Source: Phycisphaerae bacterium (GTDB lineage: Bacteria > Planctomycetota > Phycisphaerae > UBA1845). From it: 64,000 bases of DNA. Shown here piece after piece: positions 20,464-29,491 of this stretch. The first letter of the stretch is position 1, and every line of letters begins with the position of its first letter. Position numbers and translations under genes: made by a program. Where the stretch lies: positions 1-64,000 of the forward strand of contig JAJDDW010000013.1 in the NCBI GenBank assembly GCA_029260115.1. Reading direction: 5' to 3'. Under the pieces are notes generated by a model, which saw nothing but the letters and a program-made list of their open reading frames with translations, had not been told where the DNA came from and ran no database searches.

Positions 20464-21075
20464 TTAGTCCGCAATGGCTTTTACCATTTCATCACGTCGC
20501 GTGTCATCTTGGCCAGTAAGCTTGTCCTTGGAATGGTTAAAGTCAATCCAATCCTGTTTACGCTGCGCCGCCCACGCCGGGAGCTTCTCTTTTTGCATCC
20601 ATAAAGGCTGCGGCGTTTGCAAGCCTTGCTTGGCGAGTTCTGTAAATTCAACAATCATGCTTTCGCGCGTATAGCCCGAAAGGTCATGCAAGTTACCCAT
20701 GTGGATACATTCGGTCGGACAAGGATCAATGCAAAGGGCGCAAAACATACACTTGGAATAGTCAATCGCATAGCGAGACATCTGCCCGCCCGCAGCGATT
20801 CCGGTTTCCTTGTCGATTTTTCGAGGCCCGGTCTTTTCAATATAAATGCAATCGATTGGGCACGCCTTGGCGCACAAATCGCAGGCGATGCACTTTTCCG
20901 CTTCGAAAAAATGAAACCCGCGATACCGAGGCATGAGCGCTGGAGCGACGTCGGGGTATTGCAGCGTAACCGTCTTGGCAAAGCAATACTTCAACGAGAT
21001 GCGCATACCCACAAGAATCGTATATACCGTAAGCCATATGTTACGAAAATAATCACGCACTGGACGTTCTTGCAT
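20464..21075 (-). CDS. nuoI: NADH-quinone oxidoreductase subunit I (2x[4Fe-4S])
   Basis: CIACDLCAKACPIDCI and CMFCALCIDPCPTECI. Confidence 0.94.
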   Translation of the reverse strand: MQERPVRDYFRNIWLTVYTILVGMRISLKYCFAKTVTLQYPDVAPALMPRYRGFHFFEAEKCIACDLCAKACPIDCIYIEKTGPRKIDKETGIAAGGQMSRYAIDYSKCMFCALCIDPCPTECIHMGNLHDLSGYTRESMIVEFTELAKQGLQTPQPLWMQKEKLPAWAAQRKQDWIDFNHSKDKLTGQDDTRRDEMVKAIAD

Positions 21076-21197
21076 GTATACGCTCGCTCAACTTTCGTGA
21101 ATTCCGCCGCGCCATCTGGCCCAACTCGGCCTTGGGCTGGGGATTCTATAACATTATCCGATTTTGTGTAACCGCTAATGTGAAGCAATTCTTCACG

Positions 21198-21225
21198 GAG
21201 CCGCCGGCTTCAGCCCATGCGGGAG
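21198..21225. repeat. REP-like palindrome (upstream of nuoI)
   Basis: GAGCCGCCGGCTTCAGCCCATGCGGGAG. Confidence 0.8.
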
Positions 21226-21327
21226 CGATACTTGGCATCTTGAAGGTAGCATGTGATGGGTGGCACGTTGAATGGGGCATGGATCTGGGAGACATACTCA
21301 TCGTGATTACCGTCAATTATGCGAGTC

Positions 21328-22578
21328 TCACCGAGACTCGATCAGCCATAGCCGCAACATATTCAGCGCAGACTTGCACGCCCGGTCTCGGATCTGATCG
21401 CGCGTGAGGTGATCCCCTAATATCAGACGTTTCACTTCTGTGTGACCCTCCCGTGCCAGGCCGACATACACCAGCCCGATCGGCTTATCCGGCGGACAAC
21501 CACCGTCTGGCCCAGCAATACCCGTAGTGCTGATCGAAAAATCACAGGTTGATGCCGCCCGGCAGCCTTCAGCCATCGCTCGCGCAACCGATTCGCTCAC
21601 AGCGCCGTCACGATCGATCAATCCAGCCGGAACGCCCAATCTCGCGTTTTTTGCCGAATTTTGATAAACAATAAACCCTTCCTTGAAATAACCGCTTGAG
21701 CCAGGCACGTCCGTCAGCCATTTGGCAATCAGCCCGCCGGTACAAGACTCCGCCGTTGCCACCGTCAGGCCGCTATCGAGTAGCATCCGCCCGGTGACGC
21801 TGGCAAGCGAATCCTCGTCTTCTCCGAACACGGCTACGCCCAGTCGTGATTTGACCTCGTAAACGTCGTTTTTAAGCAAATTTTGTGCTTCAGCCTCGTT
21901 TTCACCCCTGGCGACGATGCGTATGCTGATTACTCCGTCGGCGGCTGAGGTGCCCACGGACGGGTTGCGCCCTAGCGTCATCAGATCGTTGAGCATGTCG
22001 CTCAGCCGGGCTTCGCTGATTCCGAAAACCAACAGCCTAGATCGGGCGGCTCTGGCACCGGATGATAGCTGAGAGGCTAGCGGTTCAATCGACTGCTTGA
22101 ACATAGCCCGCATTTCGCTGGGGACGCCAGGAAGGAGGAAAAAGTGCTTTGAATCGCTGGAATGGCGTATTCCGGGAGCGGTTCCGCGCGGGTTAGGTAG
22201 CATGTGACAGCCTCGGGGACGCTTGGCCTGGCACAAATTGGATTCGGGCATTGGCCGTTCTAGCCGAAGAAAGAATGCTTTTAGTTGTATTAGTGCTAAA
22301 TCGTCTATCTCAAGTGGCTCTTTAATTGCGATGGCTAAGGCTTCGCGAGATAGGTCGTCTGGTGTTGGGCCAAGCCCGCCCGTGGCGACAACTAAATTGG
22401 CATGGCTCATGGCCTGCTCGAATGCTTCGGCTATTTGAGTTACGTCATCCGAAACTGTTATATGAGTTAGCACCTGGAGTCCGAGGTCGGTTAGCCTTTC
22501 GGATAACCAAGGGGCGTTGGTATCAAGACTTTGGCCGGTGGTAAGTTCCGTGCCGATGCTAATAATGATGGCGTTCAT
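21328..22578 (-). CDS. cinA: CinA family protein (CinA/nicotinamide-nucleotide amidohydrolase, full-length)
   Basis: IISIGTELTTGQSLDTNAPWLSERL, GGLGPTPDD, TVATAESCTGGLIA, SISTTGIAGPDGG. Confidence 0.92.
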   Translation of the reverse strand: MNAIIISIGTELTTGQSLDTNAPWLSERLTDLGLQVLTHITVSDDVTQIAEAFEQAMSHANLVVATGGLGPTPDDLSREALAIAIKEPLEIDDLALIQLKAFFLRLERPMPESNLCQAKRPRGCHMLPNPRGTAPGIRHSSDSKHFFLLPGVPSEMRAMFKQSIEPLASQLSSGARAARSRLLVFGISEARLSDMLNDLMTLGRNPSVGTSAADGVISIRIVARGENEAEAQNLLKNDVYEVKSRLGVAVFGEDEDSLASVTGRMLLDSGLTVATAESCTGGLIAKWLTDVPGSSGYFKEGFIVYQNSAKNARLGVPAGLIDRDGAVSESVARAMAEGCRAASTCDFSISTTGIAGPDGGCPPDKPIGLVYVGLAREGHTEVKRLILGDHLTRDQIRDRACKSALNMLRLWLIESR

Positions 22579-22651
22579 AATTGGTAAGGGTATCAGTAGC
22601 AAGCGAAAGTATAAAGCGCCGCATCCTTTAATGAAATAGGCAACGAATCAT

Positions 22652-23659
22652 ATGAAGAAATCGTCGATAGTGAAACCACGAAAAAAGGTCCGGCTGCTGA
22701 TGACCTGCATTGGCCGACGTGTGGAATTGTTGAACGCATTTCGGCGGGCGGCTGAGGCGCTTGAGATTGATTTGGAAATACACGGTGCGGACCTCAACAA
22801 AATGTCGCCGGCTATTAACCTGGTTGATAAACCGCACTTCGTGGATCGCATTTCCTCAGGGAAATATATCAAACAGCTTCTTAGCATCGTGCGCAAGCAG
22901 AAAATCGATCTTCTTATCCCTTTAATTGATACGGAACTGGCCTTGCTTGCGGATGCGGCAGAAGCATTCGCCCGCGCGGGGTGCTTGGCCTTGGTTTCTT
23001 CGCCGGGAGTGATTGAGACTTGTAGCGATAAGTTAGCGACCTATCGCGCCTTATCCGACGCGGGGATTGATACGCCAGTGACATGGACATGGCGTGAGTC
23101 GCTAAAATTAAAGAAGCATAAGTTTCCGATGTTTCTCAAGCCGCGTGCGGGTAGTGCGGGGATGGGGAATTATAAAATCAGCACCCTGGCAGAGCTGAAG
23201 ACTTTTGGTAAGCGCGTGCCCGACGCGATTGTGCAGGAATTTGCAGATGGCGATGAATATACGCTTGATGTTTATACCGGTTTTGATGGCGTCCCGCGCT
23301 GCGCTGTACCGCGAAAACGTCTTGAGGTGCGGACTGGTGAAGTTAGCAAAGCTATGATTGTTAAAGATGAGAAGATCATGGCTATTGGCCTGCGCGTGGC
23401 TGAGGTGCTGGGTGAGTGTCGCGGCGTTGTCACGGTGCAAATGATGCGCAATAAGCGAGGCCGGGTACGGGTAATAGAAATTAACCCACGGTTTGGCGGG
23501 GGAGCGCCGCTAGCGATTCACGCGGGGGCTGATTTTCCGAAGTGGATTTTGATGTCGCTTTGCGGGAAGAAGCCACGGATTAGTAAAACCTGTTTTCGTG
23601 ATGATGTAGCTATGCTTCGCTATGATGAGTCGGTGTTTGTGACTAATGCTAGTCGATGA
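22652..23659 (+). CDS. ATP-grasp enzyme (carbamoyl-phosphate synthase large-subunit-like)
   Basis: MTCIGRRVELLNAFRRA, PMFLKPRAGSAGMGNY, IEINPRFGGGAPLAIHAGADFPKWI; C-terminus differs from the duplicated copy at 24221. Confidence 0.85.
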   Translation: MKKSSIVKPRKKVRLLMTCIGRRVELLNAFRRAAEALEIDLEIHGADLNKMSPAINLVDKPHFVDRISSGKYIKQLLSIVRKQKIDLLIPLIDTELALLADAAEAFARAGCLALVSSPGVIETCSDKLATYRALSDAGIDTPVTWTWRESLKLKKHKFPMFLKPRAGSAGMGNYKISTLAELKTFGKRVPDAIVQEFADGDEYTLDVYTGFDGVPRCAVPRKRLEVRTGEVSKAMIVKDEKIMAIGLRVAEVLGECRGVVTVQMMRNKRGRVRVIEINPRFGGGAPLAIHAGADFPKWILMSLCGKKPRISKTCFRDDVAMLRYDESVFVTNASR

Positions 23660-23758
23660 AGTTGTGATGTTATTGGGTGATTGAAGGGATGAGCCCGCCC
23701 CGCACCCTTTGGCGGTAGGCAAAGAATGGGCGCCCGGTATCGCCGATGTTCCTGCTAG

Positions 23759-24211
23759 GTGTTGATTATGGAAAGATTCAAAATCAAGCACTTTGAGAGC
23801 GAACACGAAGGTGAATCGTTTCCTCATTTCACTACGCTTACCTGTAATGAGTGTGAAGATATTATCAATCGTTTACACGAAAAATTAGGAATGACTGCTG
23901 ACGAAAATGACTTATTATTAGTCTCCAAAATTTCACTATTACAAGTCCATCACGATGGAAATAATGCTGCAGACAGCCAGTTTCACTTAGAAGAATTTTT
24001 GGGGTTGATCGATATCAGCTCTCCGGAGGCTATTTATATTAATTGGTATCGATTCCACAAAATTGATAAGATGTTACTGTCTGATCTCTCGAATTTCTTT
24101 GGCGATATATGGTATCCTGGTCCTGACGACATTGATATATTTGACTCTTCTCTAATGTGGATTTTATCTATAAACCATGAGGGATACATTCAGTATATCA
24201 AGTTTCCATGA
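23759..24211 (+). CDS. hypothetical protein in an AT-rich insertion
   Basis: 150-aa ORF, AT-rich relative to neighbours, between two copies of the ATP-grasp gene 3' end. Confidence 0.6.
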   Translation: MLIMERFKIKHFESEHEGESFPHFTTLTCNECEDIINRLHEKLGMTADENDLLLVSKISLLQVHHDGNNAADSQFHLEEFLGLIDISSPEAIYINWYRFHKIDKMLLSDLSNFFGDIWYPGPDDIDIFDSSLMWILSINHEGYIQYIKFP

Positions 24212-24220
24212 CTGTAGTCG

Positions 24221-24346
24221 CGGATTAGTAAGACCTGTTTTCGGGATGATGTAGCTATGCTTCGTTATGATGAGTCGGTGTTTGTGCGCATGCTTCTGGA
24301 TGAATTGGTGAAGTTTGATCGGCGTTCGCGTCAGGCAATAGCCTGA
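24221..24346 (+). pseudogene. orphan duplicated 3' end of the ATP-grasp gene
   Basis: Encodes RISKTCFRDDVAMLRYDESVFVRMLLDELVKFDRRSRQAIA*, matching RISKTCFRDDVAMLRYDESVFV at the end of the ATP-grasp ORF (23576-23641). Confidence 0.85.
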
Positions 24347-24351
24347 CCTAC
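24330..24351. repeat. dispersed hairpin GTCAGGC-AATA-GCCTGACCTAC
   Basis: Reverse complement GTAGGTCAGGCTATTGCCTGAC at 60750-60771. Confidence 0.85.
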
Positions 24352-24360
24352 AATAATTAA

Positions 24361-24390
24361 GGCACGGGTAAGCTGTGGCTTACCCATGCC
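24361..24390. repeat. hairpin GGCACGGGTAAGC-TGTG-GCTTACCCATGCC
   Basis: Near-perfect inverted repeat just downstream of the 24330 hairpin. Confidence 0.7.
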
Positions 24391-24421
24391 ACCCATATGG
24401 CACATAAAATATGGAATACAT

Positions 24422-25102
24422 ATGGCTGAGATACAAGCGGTAATTTTTGATATGGACGACACGCTCTTTCCGGAGCGGCAGTTTGCCTTTAGTGGTTTCT
24501 TGGCGGTAGCGGAAGCATTTCAATCGCAGCTTGGCGATGTGCTAACCGCGACGAGTCAGATGTGTGCGATGTTTGACTCGCCAGATCGTCGTCGGGTGTT
24601 TAATGCTATTTTAGAACAGTCCGGGCAATCGGCGGATCAGGCTACGATTGATGGGATGATCGAAACATATCGCACGCATACCCCCAAGATAAATTTGTTT
24701 GAAGACGCTACCCGTACGCTGGCTCGGCTGAAGGGTAAGTTCAAGTTGGGTGTGATTACCGATGGGCCATTGGTGATGCAGCAGGGGAAGGTTGAGGCGC
24801 TAGGACTGCGCGATATGGTGGACGAAGTGATCCTGACGGCTGAGCTTGGCGAGGGGTTTGGTAAGCCGCATCCGAAAGCGTTTGAGTTGATGGCCGAGCG
24901 GCTTGGCGTTACGCACGAAGGCTGCGTGTATGTGGCGGATAATGCGTCGAAGGATTTCGTGGGCCCTAATGGACTAGGTTGGGCGACGGTGCAGATTGTT
25001 CGGGCGGGCGGGATTTATGCGAAGGTGAAGACGGCTGACGGCGGTGCGGCTGGGCAGATTATTGGTTCACTTGATGAGCTTATGAAGGATGTTGTGGAAT
25101 AG
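24422..25102 (+). CDS. HAD family hydrolase
   Basis: AVIFDMDDTLFPE, LGVITDG, GKPHPKAFE, YVADNASKDFVG. Confidence 0.9.
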   Translation: MAEIQAVIFDMDDTLFPERQFAFSGFLAVAEAFQSQLGDVLTATSQMCAMFDSPDRRRVFNAILEQSGQSADQATIDGMIETYRTHTPKINLFEDATRTLARLKGKFKLGVITDGPLVMQQGKVEALGLRDMVDEVILTAELGEGFGKPHPKAFELMAERLGVTHEGCVYVADNASKDFVGPNGLGWATVQIVRAGGIYAKVKTADGGAAGQIIGSLDELMKDVVE

Positions 25103-25216
25103 GATGCATCTAGCGTAAGGCGGTGGATTCCTTCGTGTTTAATGTGTGCATTATCGACCTAATTAAATTTGACGTGTGCATAGCCCACTAATTCATTTGC
25201 GTATAATATTTCCTAC

Positions 25217-26404
25217 ATGCCGATATACTACCCCACAGATCGTAATCCAAACAGTAGTGAAACACTAACCTTGCTGCTTAAATGCCATGACAATCGCGAT
25301 AAAATAATTGAGTGGAACGATTATCGCAAAGCAAATCCGGATTGGGTTCCAGACATCTCGGACGCAGAAAGAACTGGTAGGCTTTCTTCGAAAGTATTCT
25401 GTTATAAAGATGATGATGGAAGCTGTCATGGTATAAATCTGAGCAAAGCCAAACTCGGTAGTGTTAACTTTATTGAAGCAAATCTGAGTAGGGTACAATT
25501 CGATGATGCATTTCTAGGTAACGCACGTTTTGATAAAGCCATGTTAATTCAAGCAACATTCGTAAAATCTGATATGACATCTGCGAAATTTGCCCATGCA
25601 AATCTCAGCCGTGCAAATATGAGCTTTACCATTCTCAAGTACGCTGATCTAGTACAATCTATTCTAGAGCGGGCTAATTTTGAGGGTTCTAATCTTGAAA
25701 AAGTAAATATGATGGGAGCTAAATTGGGGCATGCTAATCTTAGCGGTGCCATCCTCAATGGTGTTAATCTAACTCAAGCAGACTTAACAAATGCTGATTT
25801 GCGAAATTGTGAAGTTGACGGAACAACAACATTTCATCCAAGTGTAACTAGAAATTGCCGTATCGATAGAGATTTATTGGATTCACTTAACCCAAGCAAT
25901 CGGACTTCAATTGCGGATGAACGTAAGATGAAAATCGAGGATCCGATTGCATTGCTACGTCAGACCTATAGCGGATTCTGGATGTGGTTCCACCTACTAG
26001 CGCTCACTATATTTATAGCACCATACGCTTGGTTTCTGATAAACCGCTGGGTAGTTGCTCAATTCAAAATCGTTGACGGGCAAGAATCAATTACGCTTTT
26101 AGAGTGTCTTGTTCGATTTATATGGAGTGGAGGTGTATCATGGAAAGATGGTTGGCATTTTAACTTTTGGCCTTTTACAGCATTCGTTCTGTCAATAGCT
26201 TATAATGCGTTTCGGTTATTTATGCTTTGGAAGACTAAAACACTTGAACTCATGCAGCAAACAACTAACCAGCCAGCGATGTACACTCATACACGTCGAA
26301 GATTATGGCTCAACGAGGCTGCTAAGTGGGCGATGTACGTCAATCTTATAGTTATTATCTATCACAGTATCCATTTCCTCATGCAGCGCGTATCCACAGG
26401 TTGA
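25217..26404 (+). CDS. pentapeptide-repeat protein with C-terminal transmembrane region
   Basis: Tandem A(N/D)LSxA pentapeptides (ANLSRAN, ANFEGSN, ANLSGAI, ADLTNADL) followed by 3-4 hydrophobic segments. Confidence 0.88.
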   Translation: MPIYYPTDRNPNSSETLTLLLKCHDNRDKIIEWNDYRKANPDWVPDISDAERTGRLSSKVFCYKDDDGSCHGINLSKAKLGSVNFIEANLSRVQFDDAFLGNARFDKAMLIQATFVKSDMTSAKFAHANLSRANMSFTILKYADLVQSILERANFEGSNLEKVNMMGAKLGHANLSGAILNGVNLTQADLTNADLRNCEVDGTTTFHPSVTRNCRIDRDLLDSLNPSNRTSIADERKMKIEDPIALLRQTYSGFWMWFHLLALTIFIAPYAWFLINRWVVAQFKIVDGQESITLLECLVRFIWSGGVSWKDGWHFNFWPFTAFVLSIAYNAFRLFMLWKTKTLELMQQTTNQPAMYTHTRRRLWLNEAAKWAMYVNLIVIIYHSIHFLMQRVSTG

Positions 26405-26405
26405 T

Positions 26406-26513
26406 CGGGCGGGTGGCCGGGTGGCCCAGGTCCTTCTGTTTGGGCCTGGTGGGAGTCGATGACACATGCTCTATGTTATGCCCGCTCACTTATGCCGACA
26501 TGACGAACCGGGT
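26406..26513 (+). repeat. dispersed hairpin repeat, copy A (GGCCGGGTGGCCCAGGTCCTTCTGTTTGGGCCTGG...)
   Basis: Close match over about 110 bp to 27645-27755; hairpin CCAGGTCC-TTCTGTTT-GGGCCTGG. Confidence 0.85.
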
Positions 26514-26869
26514 GTTTATTTATCATGGCGGGGCATGGCGACACGTGTCTTCAATTCGTGATACAGGTTGCATACTCTATGGGAGATTGTAGTGTTTGTT
26601 GGTATCCAAAGACACCGGGCGATGGCGAAACGGGTTGCCGAGACTTGACTGCAGTACGTGCCTTCGGCTGCGACGCTTCATGTCGGCATGGTCAACACCA
26701 TGCCTGCTTGTTTGGACGGTCTTGACGCGCCGGGTCGCCTGAACAAAATGTCTTCGTGGTGTCGCTGGCACTACCCATTGTCAGTCGAGAGGCGCTGCAG
26801 AGAATAGAACCCGCCAAGCTCGAATCGTGGTAGGAACCTAGGGGTTCCTCAGATAAGGAGGATGCATTT

Positions 26870-27598
26870 ATGATTCCTACCAAGAACAGGCACGTCGGTC
26901 GCGTTGTGGGGTTGTGGCGTTACCCGGTGAAATCGATGGGCGCCGAGGCACTCGAACATGTCGATGTGTCGTGGTTTGGGTTTGCTGGTGATCGCCGGTG
27001 GGCTTTTGTTCGCAACGAGGCGATTTCGAGCGACTTCCCGTGGCTCACAATCCGTGAGCGCCACGACATGGCTCACTACCTTCCCTCTTTTGCCGACCCT
27101 TCACGTCCCGACAAGTCACCCACGACTGTGCGCACACCATCGGGAACGGTCATGGACATCACGGACGAGAGTCTGAGCGCGGAGTTGCACCCACGCGGAG
27201 CTCGGGTGATCAGACAGAATCGCGGCGTGTTTGACACGTTTCCCCTCTCTCTCATCACCACTCAAACCATCGCTAAGCTCGGCGAAGCGCTCGAAGCCAA
27301 GCTCGACGTCCAGCGATTTCGCCCAAACTTTCTGGTGGAGGCGAGCGAGGATATACCGTTCCCCGAGGACGGTTGGGTCAGTTGTGTCTTGCGTATCGGT
27401 GATCTGCGCATGCGAGTCGACAAGCGTGACAGCCGCTGCGCGGTCATCACAGTGAATCCGGTGACAACGAAACGTGACACCAACATCTTACGCACCGTGG
27501 TCGACGAACGCCAAGGCTGTCTCGGAGTCTACGGAACGGTCGTGGAGCCAGGCAGGGTAGCCTTGGACGATAACGTGACGGTTGAGCCCACCTATTGA
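26870..27598 (+). CDS. MOSC domain-containing protein (YcbX-like)
   Basis: GLWRYPVKSMGAEALEHVDVSWFGFAGDRRWAFV, RFRPNFLVE, RCAVITVNPVT; strong AAGGAGG ribosome-binding site upstream. Confidence 0.88.
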   Translation: MIPTKNRHVGRVVGLWRYPVKSMGAEALEHVDVSWFGFAGDRRWAFVRNEAISSDFPWLTIRERHDMAHYLPSFADPSRPDKSPTTVRTPSGTVMDITDESLSAELHPRGARVIRQNRGVFDTFPLSLITTQTIAKLGEALEAKLDVQRFRPNFLVEASEDIPFPEDGWVSCVLRIGDLRMRVDKRDSRCAVITVNPVTTKRDTNILRTVVDERQGCLGVYGTVVEPGRVALDDNVTVEPTY

Positions 27599-27644
27599 CC
27601 CGGGGCTCAAGAAAACAGAATGCGGCCCATGCAGCAGAAACAAG

Positions 27645-27755
27645 TCCGGCTGGGTGGCCGGGTGGCCCGGGTCCTTCTGTTTGGACTTGGGGGAGTCGAT
27701 GATACATGCTCTATGTTGTGCCCGCTCACTTACGTCGAAATGACTAACCGGGTGG
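27645..27755 (+). repeat. dispersed hairpin repeat, copy B, direct repeat of copy A
   Basis: GGGTGGCCGGGTGGCCCGGGTCCTTCTGTTTGGACTTGGGGGAGTCGATGATACATGCTCTATGTTGTGCCCGCTCACTTA matches copy A. Confidence 0.85.
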
Positions 27756-27773
27756 GTAGTTAGGGTATCCACA

Positions 27774-27799
27774 TCCGCGCGGGCTGAAGCCCGCGGCTC
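27774..27799. repeat. REP-like palindrome (inverted)
   Basis: TCCGCGCGGGCTGAAGCCCGCGGCTC. Confidence 0.88.
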
Positions 27800-27819
27800 G
27801 TTAGGGCAAGGGTCAAAAA

Positions 27820-29034
27820 TTAAGTCGCTACGTTTGTTTGTCTCACGCTAATAATATGGTCGTTGGCCTGTTGCACTTTGGCTATAGTGGCTTGGTCTAT
27901 GGGGGATTCGAGCTTTATTTGTGCGGTGGCGGAGTGGCCGCCTTGGCAGATTACGTTGCCCATCTCTTCTACGTTGATATTGGCTTCGCTAATAACCCGT
28001 AAGACGCTCGACAATACGCCGGGTTTATTTAGGTGTCGTACGCGCAGTGAACAGCCTCCGGTTCGTGGGCGGCGCAGGTTTACGCAGTTGAGCACGTTTC
28101 CGGATTCACTGAATACGCGCACAATGCGCACGGCTTCATCGGCTATGGCCTCTTGTGCTTGTTCGGTTGATGCGCCGATGTGGTGCGTGCCGTAGACCAC
28201 GCCTTCAGTGCCAATAATGGGGCACGAAAAATCGGCTTGGCCAGTGGCTGGTTCGTTGGGGTATACGTCCAACCCGACGCGAAGCCCTTGCTCTTTAATG
28301 GCTTTGGCTACGGCGTCGTAGTCGACCACGTCCGCCCGGGCGGTGTTGATTAGATAACTGCCGGGTTTCATAGCTGACAATATTTTGTCATTAACAAGCC
28401 CTGTGGTTTCGGGTGATGCGGCGACGTGTACGGATAGCACATCGCATTGTTTCGCTACGGCGATAGGGGACTCGGCCAGGCTTAGGTGTAATTTTTGGGC
28501 ACGCTCAGGTGTGAGTGATCGACTCCAGGCAACCACGGGCATGCCAAAAGCTTGAGCGCGGCGGACGACGGCTAGGCCAATTTGTCCTAAGCCGAGAATG
28601 CCAAGGGTGCGACCCTTTAGCCCGCGGGCCTGGCCATACTCTTTTTTGTTCCAAACGCCCGCACGAAGGTCGGTTACGTTATCGACGATTCTGCGGTCGA
28701 GCGCGAGGATAAGTGCGAAGGTGAGTTCGGCTACGGCTACGGCGTTCTTGCCGGGGCAGTTGGCTATCATGACGCTACGTTGTGAGGCGGCTTCAACGTC
28801 GATGGTGTTATACCCCGCACCGGCACGAACGATTAGCGCGAGAGAATCTGCGGCTTCGATGACCTCCTTGGGAACTTTGGTGCTGCGGACGATGAGTACG
28901 GCGCATTGCGTTTTGATTACGGCATCGCGTAGGGTATCGCCTTGCAGGCTTGGGTCGATGGTGACATCGCAGCCCATCTCGCGCAGTGCGGTAAGCCCAG
29001 ATTCTTGAAATTTATCGGCTAATAGAACCTTCAT
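27820..29034 (-). CDS. serA: D-3-phosphoglycerate dehydrogenase-type 2-hydroxyacid dehydrogenase with C-terminal ACT-like domain
   Basis: LGILGLGQIGLAVVRRAQAFGM, INTARADVVDYDAV, HHIGASTEQAQ, C-terminal NKPGVLSSVLRVISEANINVEEM. Confidence 0.85.
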   Translation of the reverse strand: MKVLLADKFQESGLTALREMGCDVTIDPSLQGDTLRDAVIKTQCAVLIVRSTKVPKEVIEAADSLALIVRAGAGYNTIDVEAASQRSVMIANCPGKNAVAVAELTFALILALDRRIVDNVTDLRAGVWNKKEYGQARGLKGRTLGILGLGQIGLAVVRRAQAFGMPVVAWSRSLTPERAQKLHLSLAESPIAVAKQCDVLSVHVAASPETTGLVNDKILSAMKPGSYLINTARADVVDYDAVAKAIKEQGLRVGLDVYPNEPATGQADFSCPIIGTEGVVYGTHHIGASTEQAQEAIADEAVRIVRVFSESGNVLNCVNLRRPRTGGCSLRVRHLNKPGVLSSVLRVISEANINVEEMGNVICQGGHSATAQIKLESPIDQATIAKVQQANDHIISVRQTNVAT

Positions 29035-29160
29035 GATTTTACACCTCAATCAGAATGTCAGTATCCACGTTCAACGAAGCTACATTTTCCATGCCTGAAC
29101 TGTTATGGTTACTCGATTAAGTTTGGGCGTCAACTATGTGAAGATTTAAAGGGCGGCTTG

Positions 29161-29334
29161 GTAGGGTAGGTCGTGGACCTGCCTTTACTATTGCGCTGCG
29201 AATTATTAGGTGTTTGCGAGGTTTTGGTGTTCGTGTTGATTGGAATGTCTTATTTGTTGGCGGAGGTAGATTGAGTGTCGATGATTGAGGCAGGTCAACC
29301 TTTCGCTAGTAAGCGAATGAGCGACCGTGCCCTA
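29161..29334. mobile_element. MITE-like element, copy 1
   Basis: About 174 bp, closely similar to 30755-30926; near-inverted ends GTAGGG(C/T)AGGTCGT / CGACCGTGCCCTA; internal hairpins. Confidence 0.75.
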
Positions 29335-29430
29335 TGCGATTGTGGACGATTTTCGTTTTGACCGGTCTTGGGTCATAATCTTTGCCGCTGACCATGAATC
29401 TTGGTGATTTGTGTTTTAGAAATTTTCTGC

Positions 29431-29479
29431 GTCCGCGCGGGCTCCCGATGAATCGGGGTTATATTTCGCCCGCGGCTCG
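29431..29479. repeat. REP-like palindrome interrupted by about 25 bp
   Basis: GTCCGCGCGGGCT-CCCGATGAATCGGGGTTATATTTC-GCCCGCGGCTC. Confidence 0.7.
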
Positions 29480-29491
29480 TGTATTGAAATT

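Noticed and set aside
26525-26725. small ORFs between repeat copy A and MOSC
   Set aside because: Short, overlapping, no recognisable motif; probably non-coding spacer.
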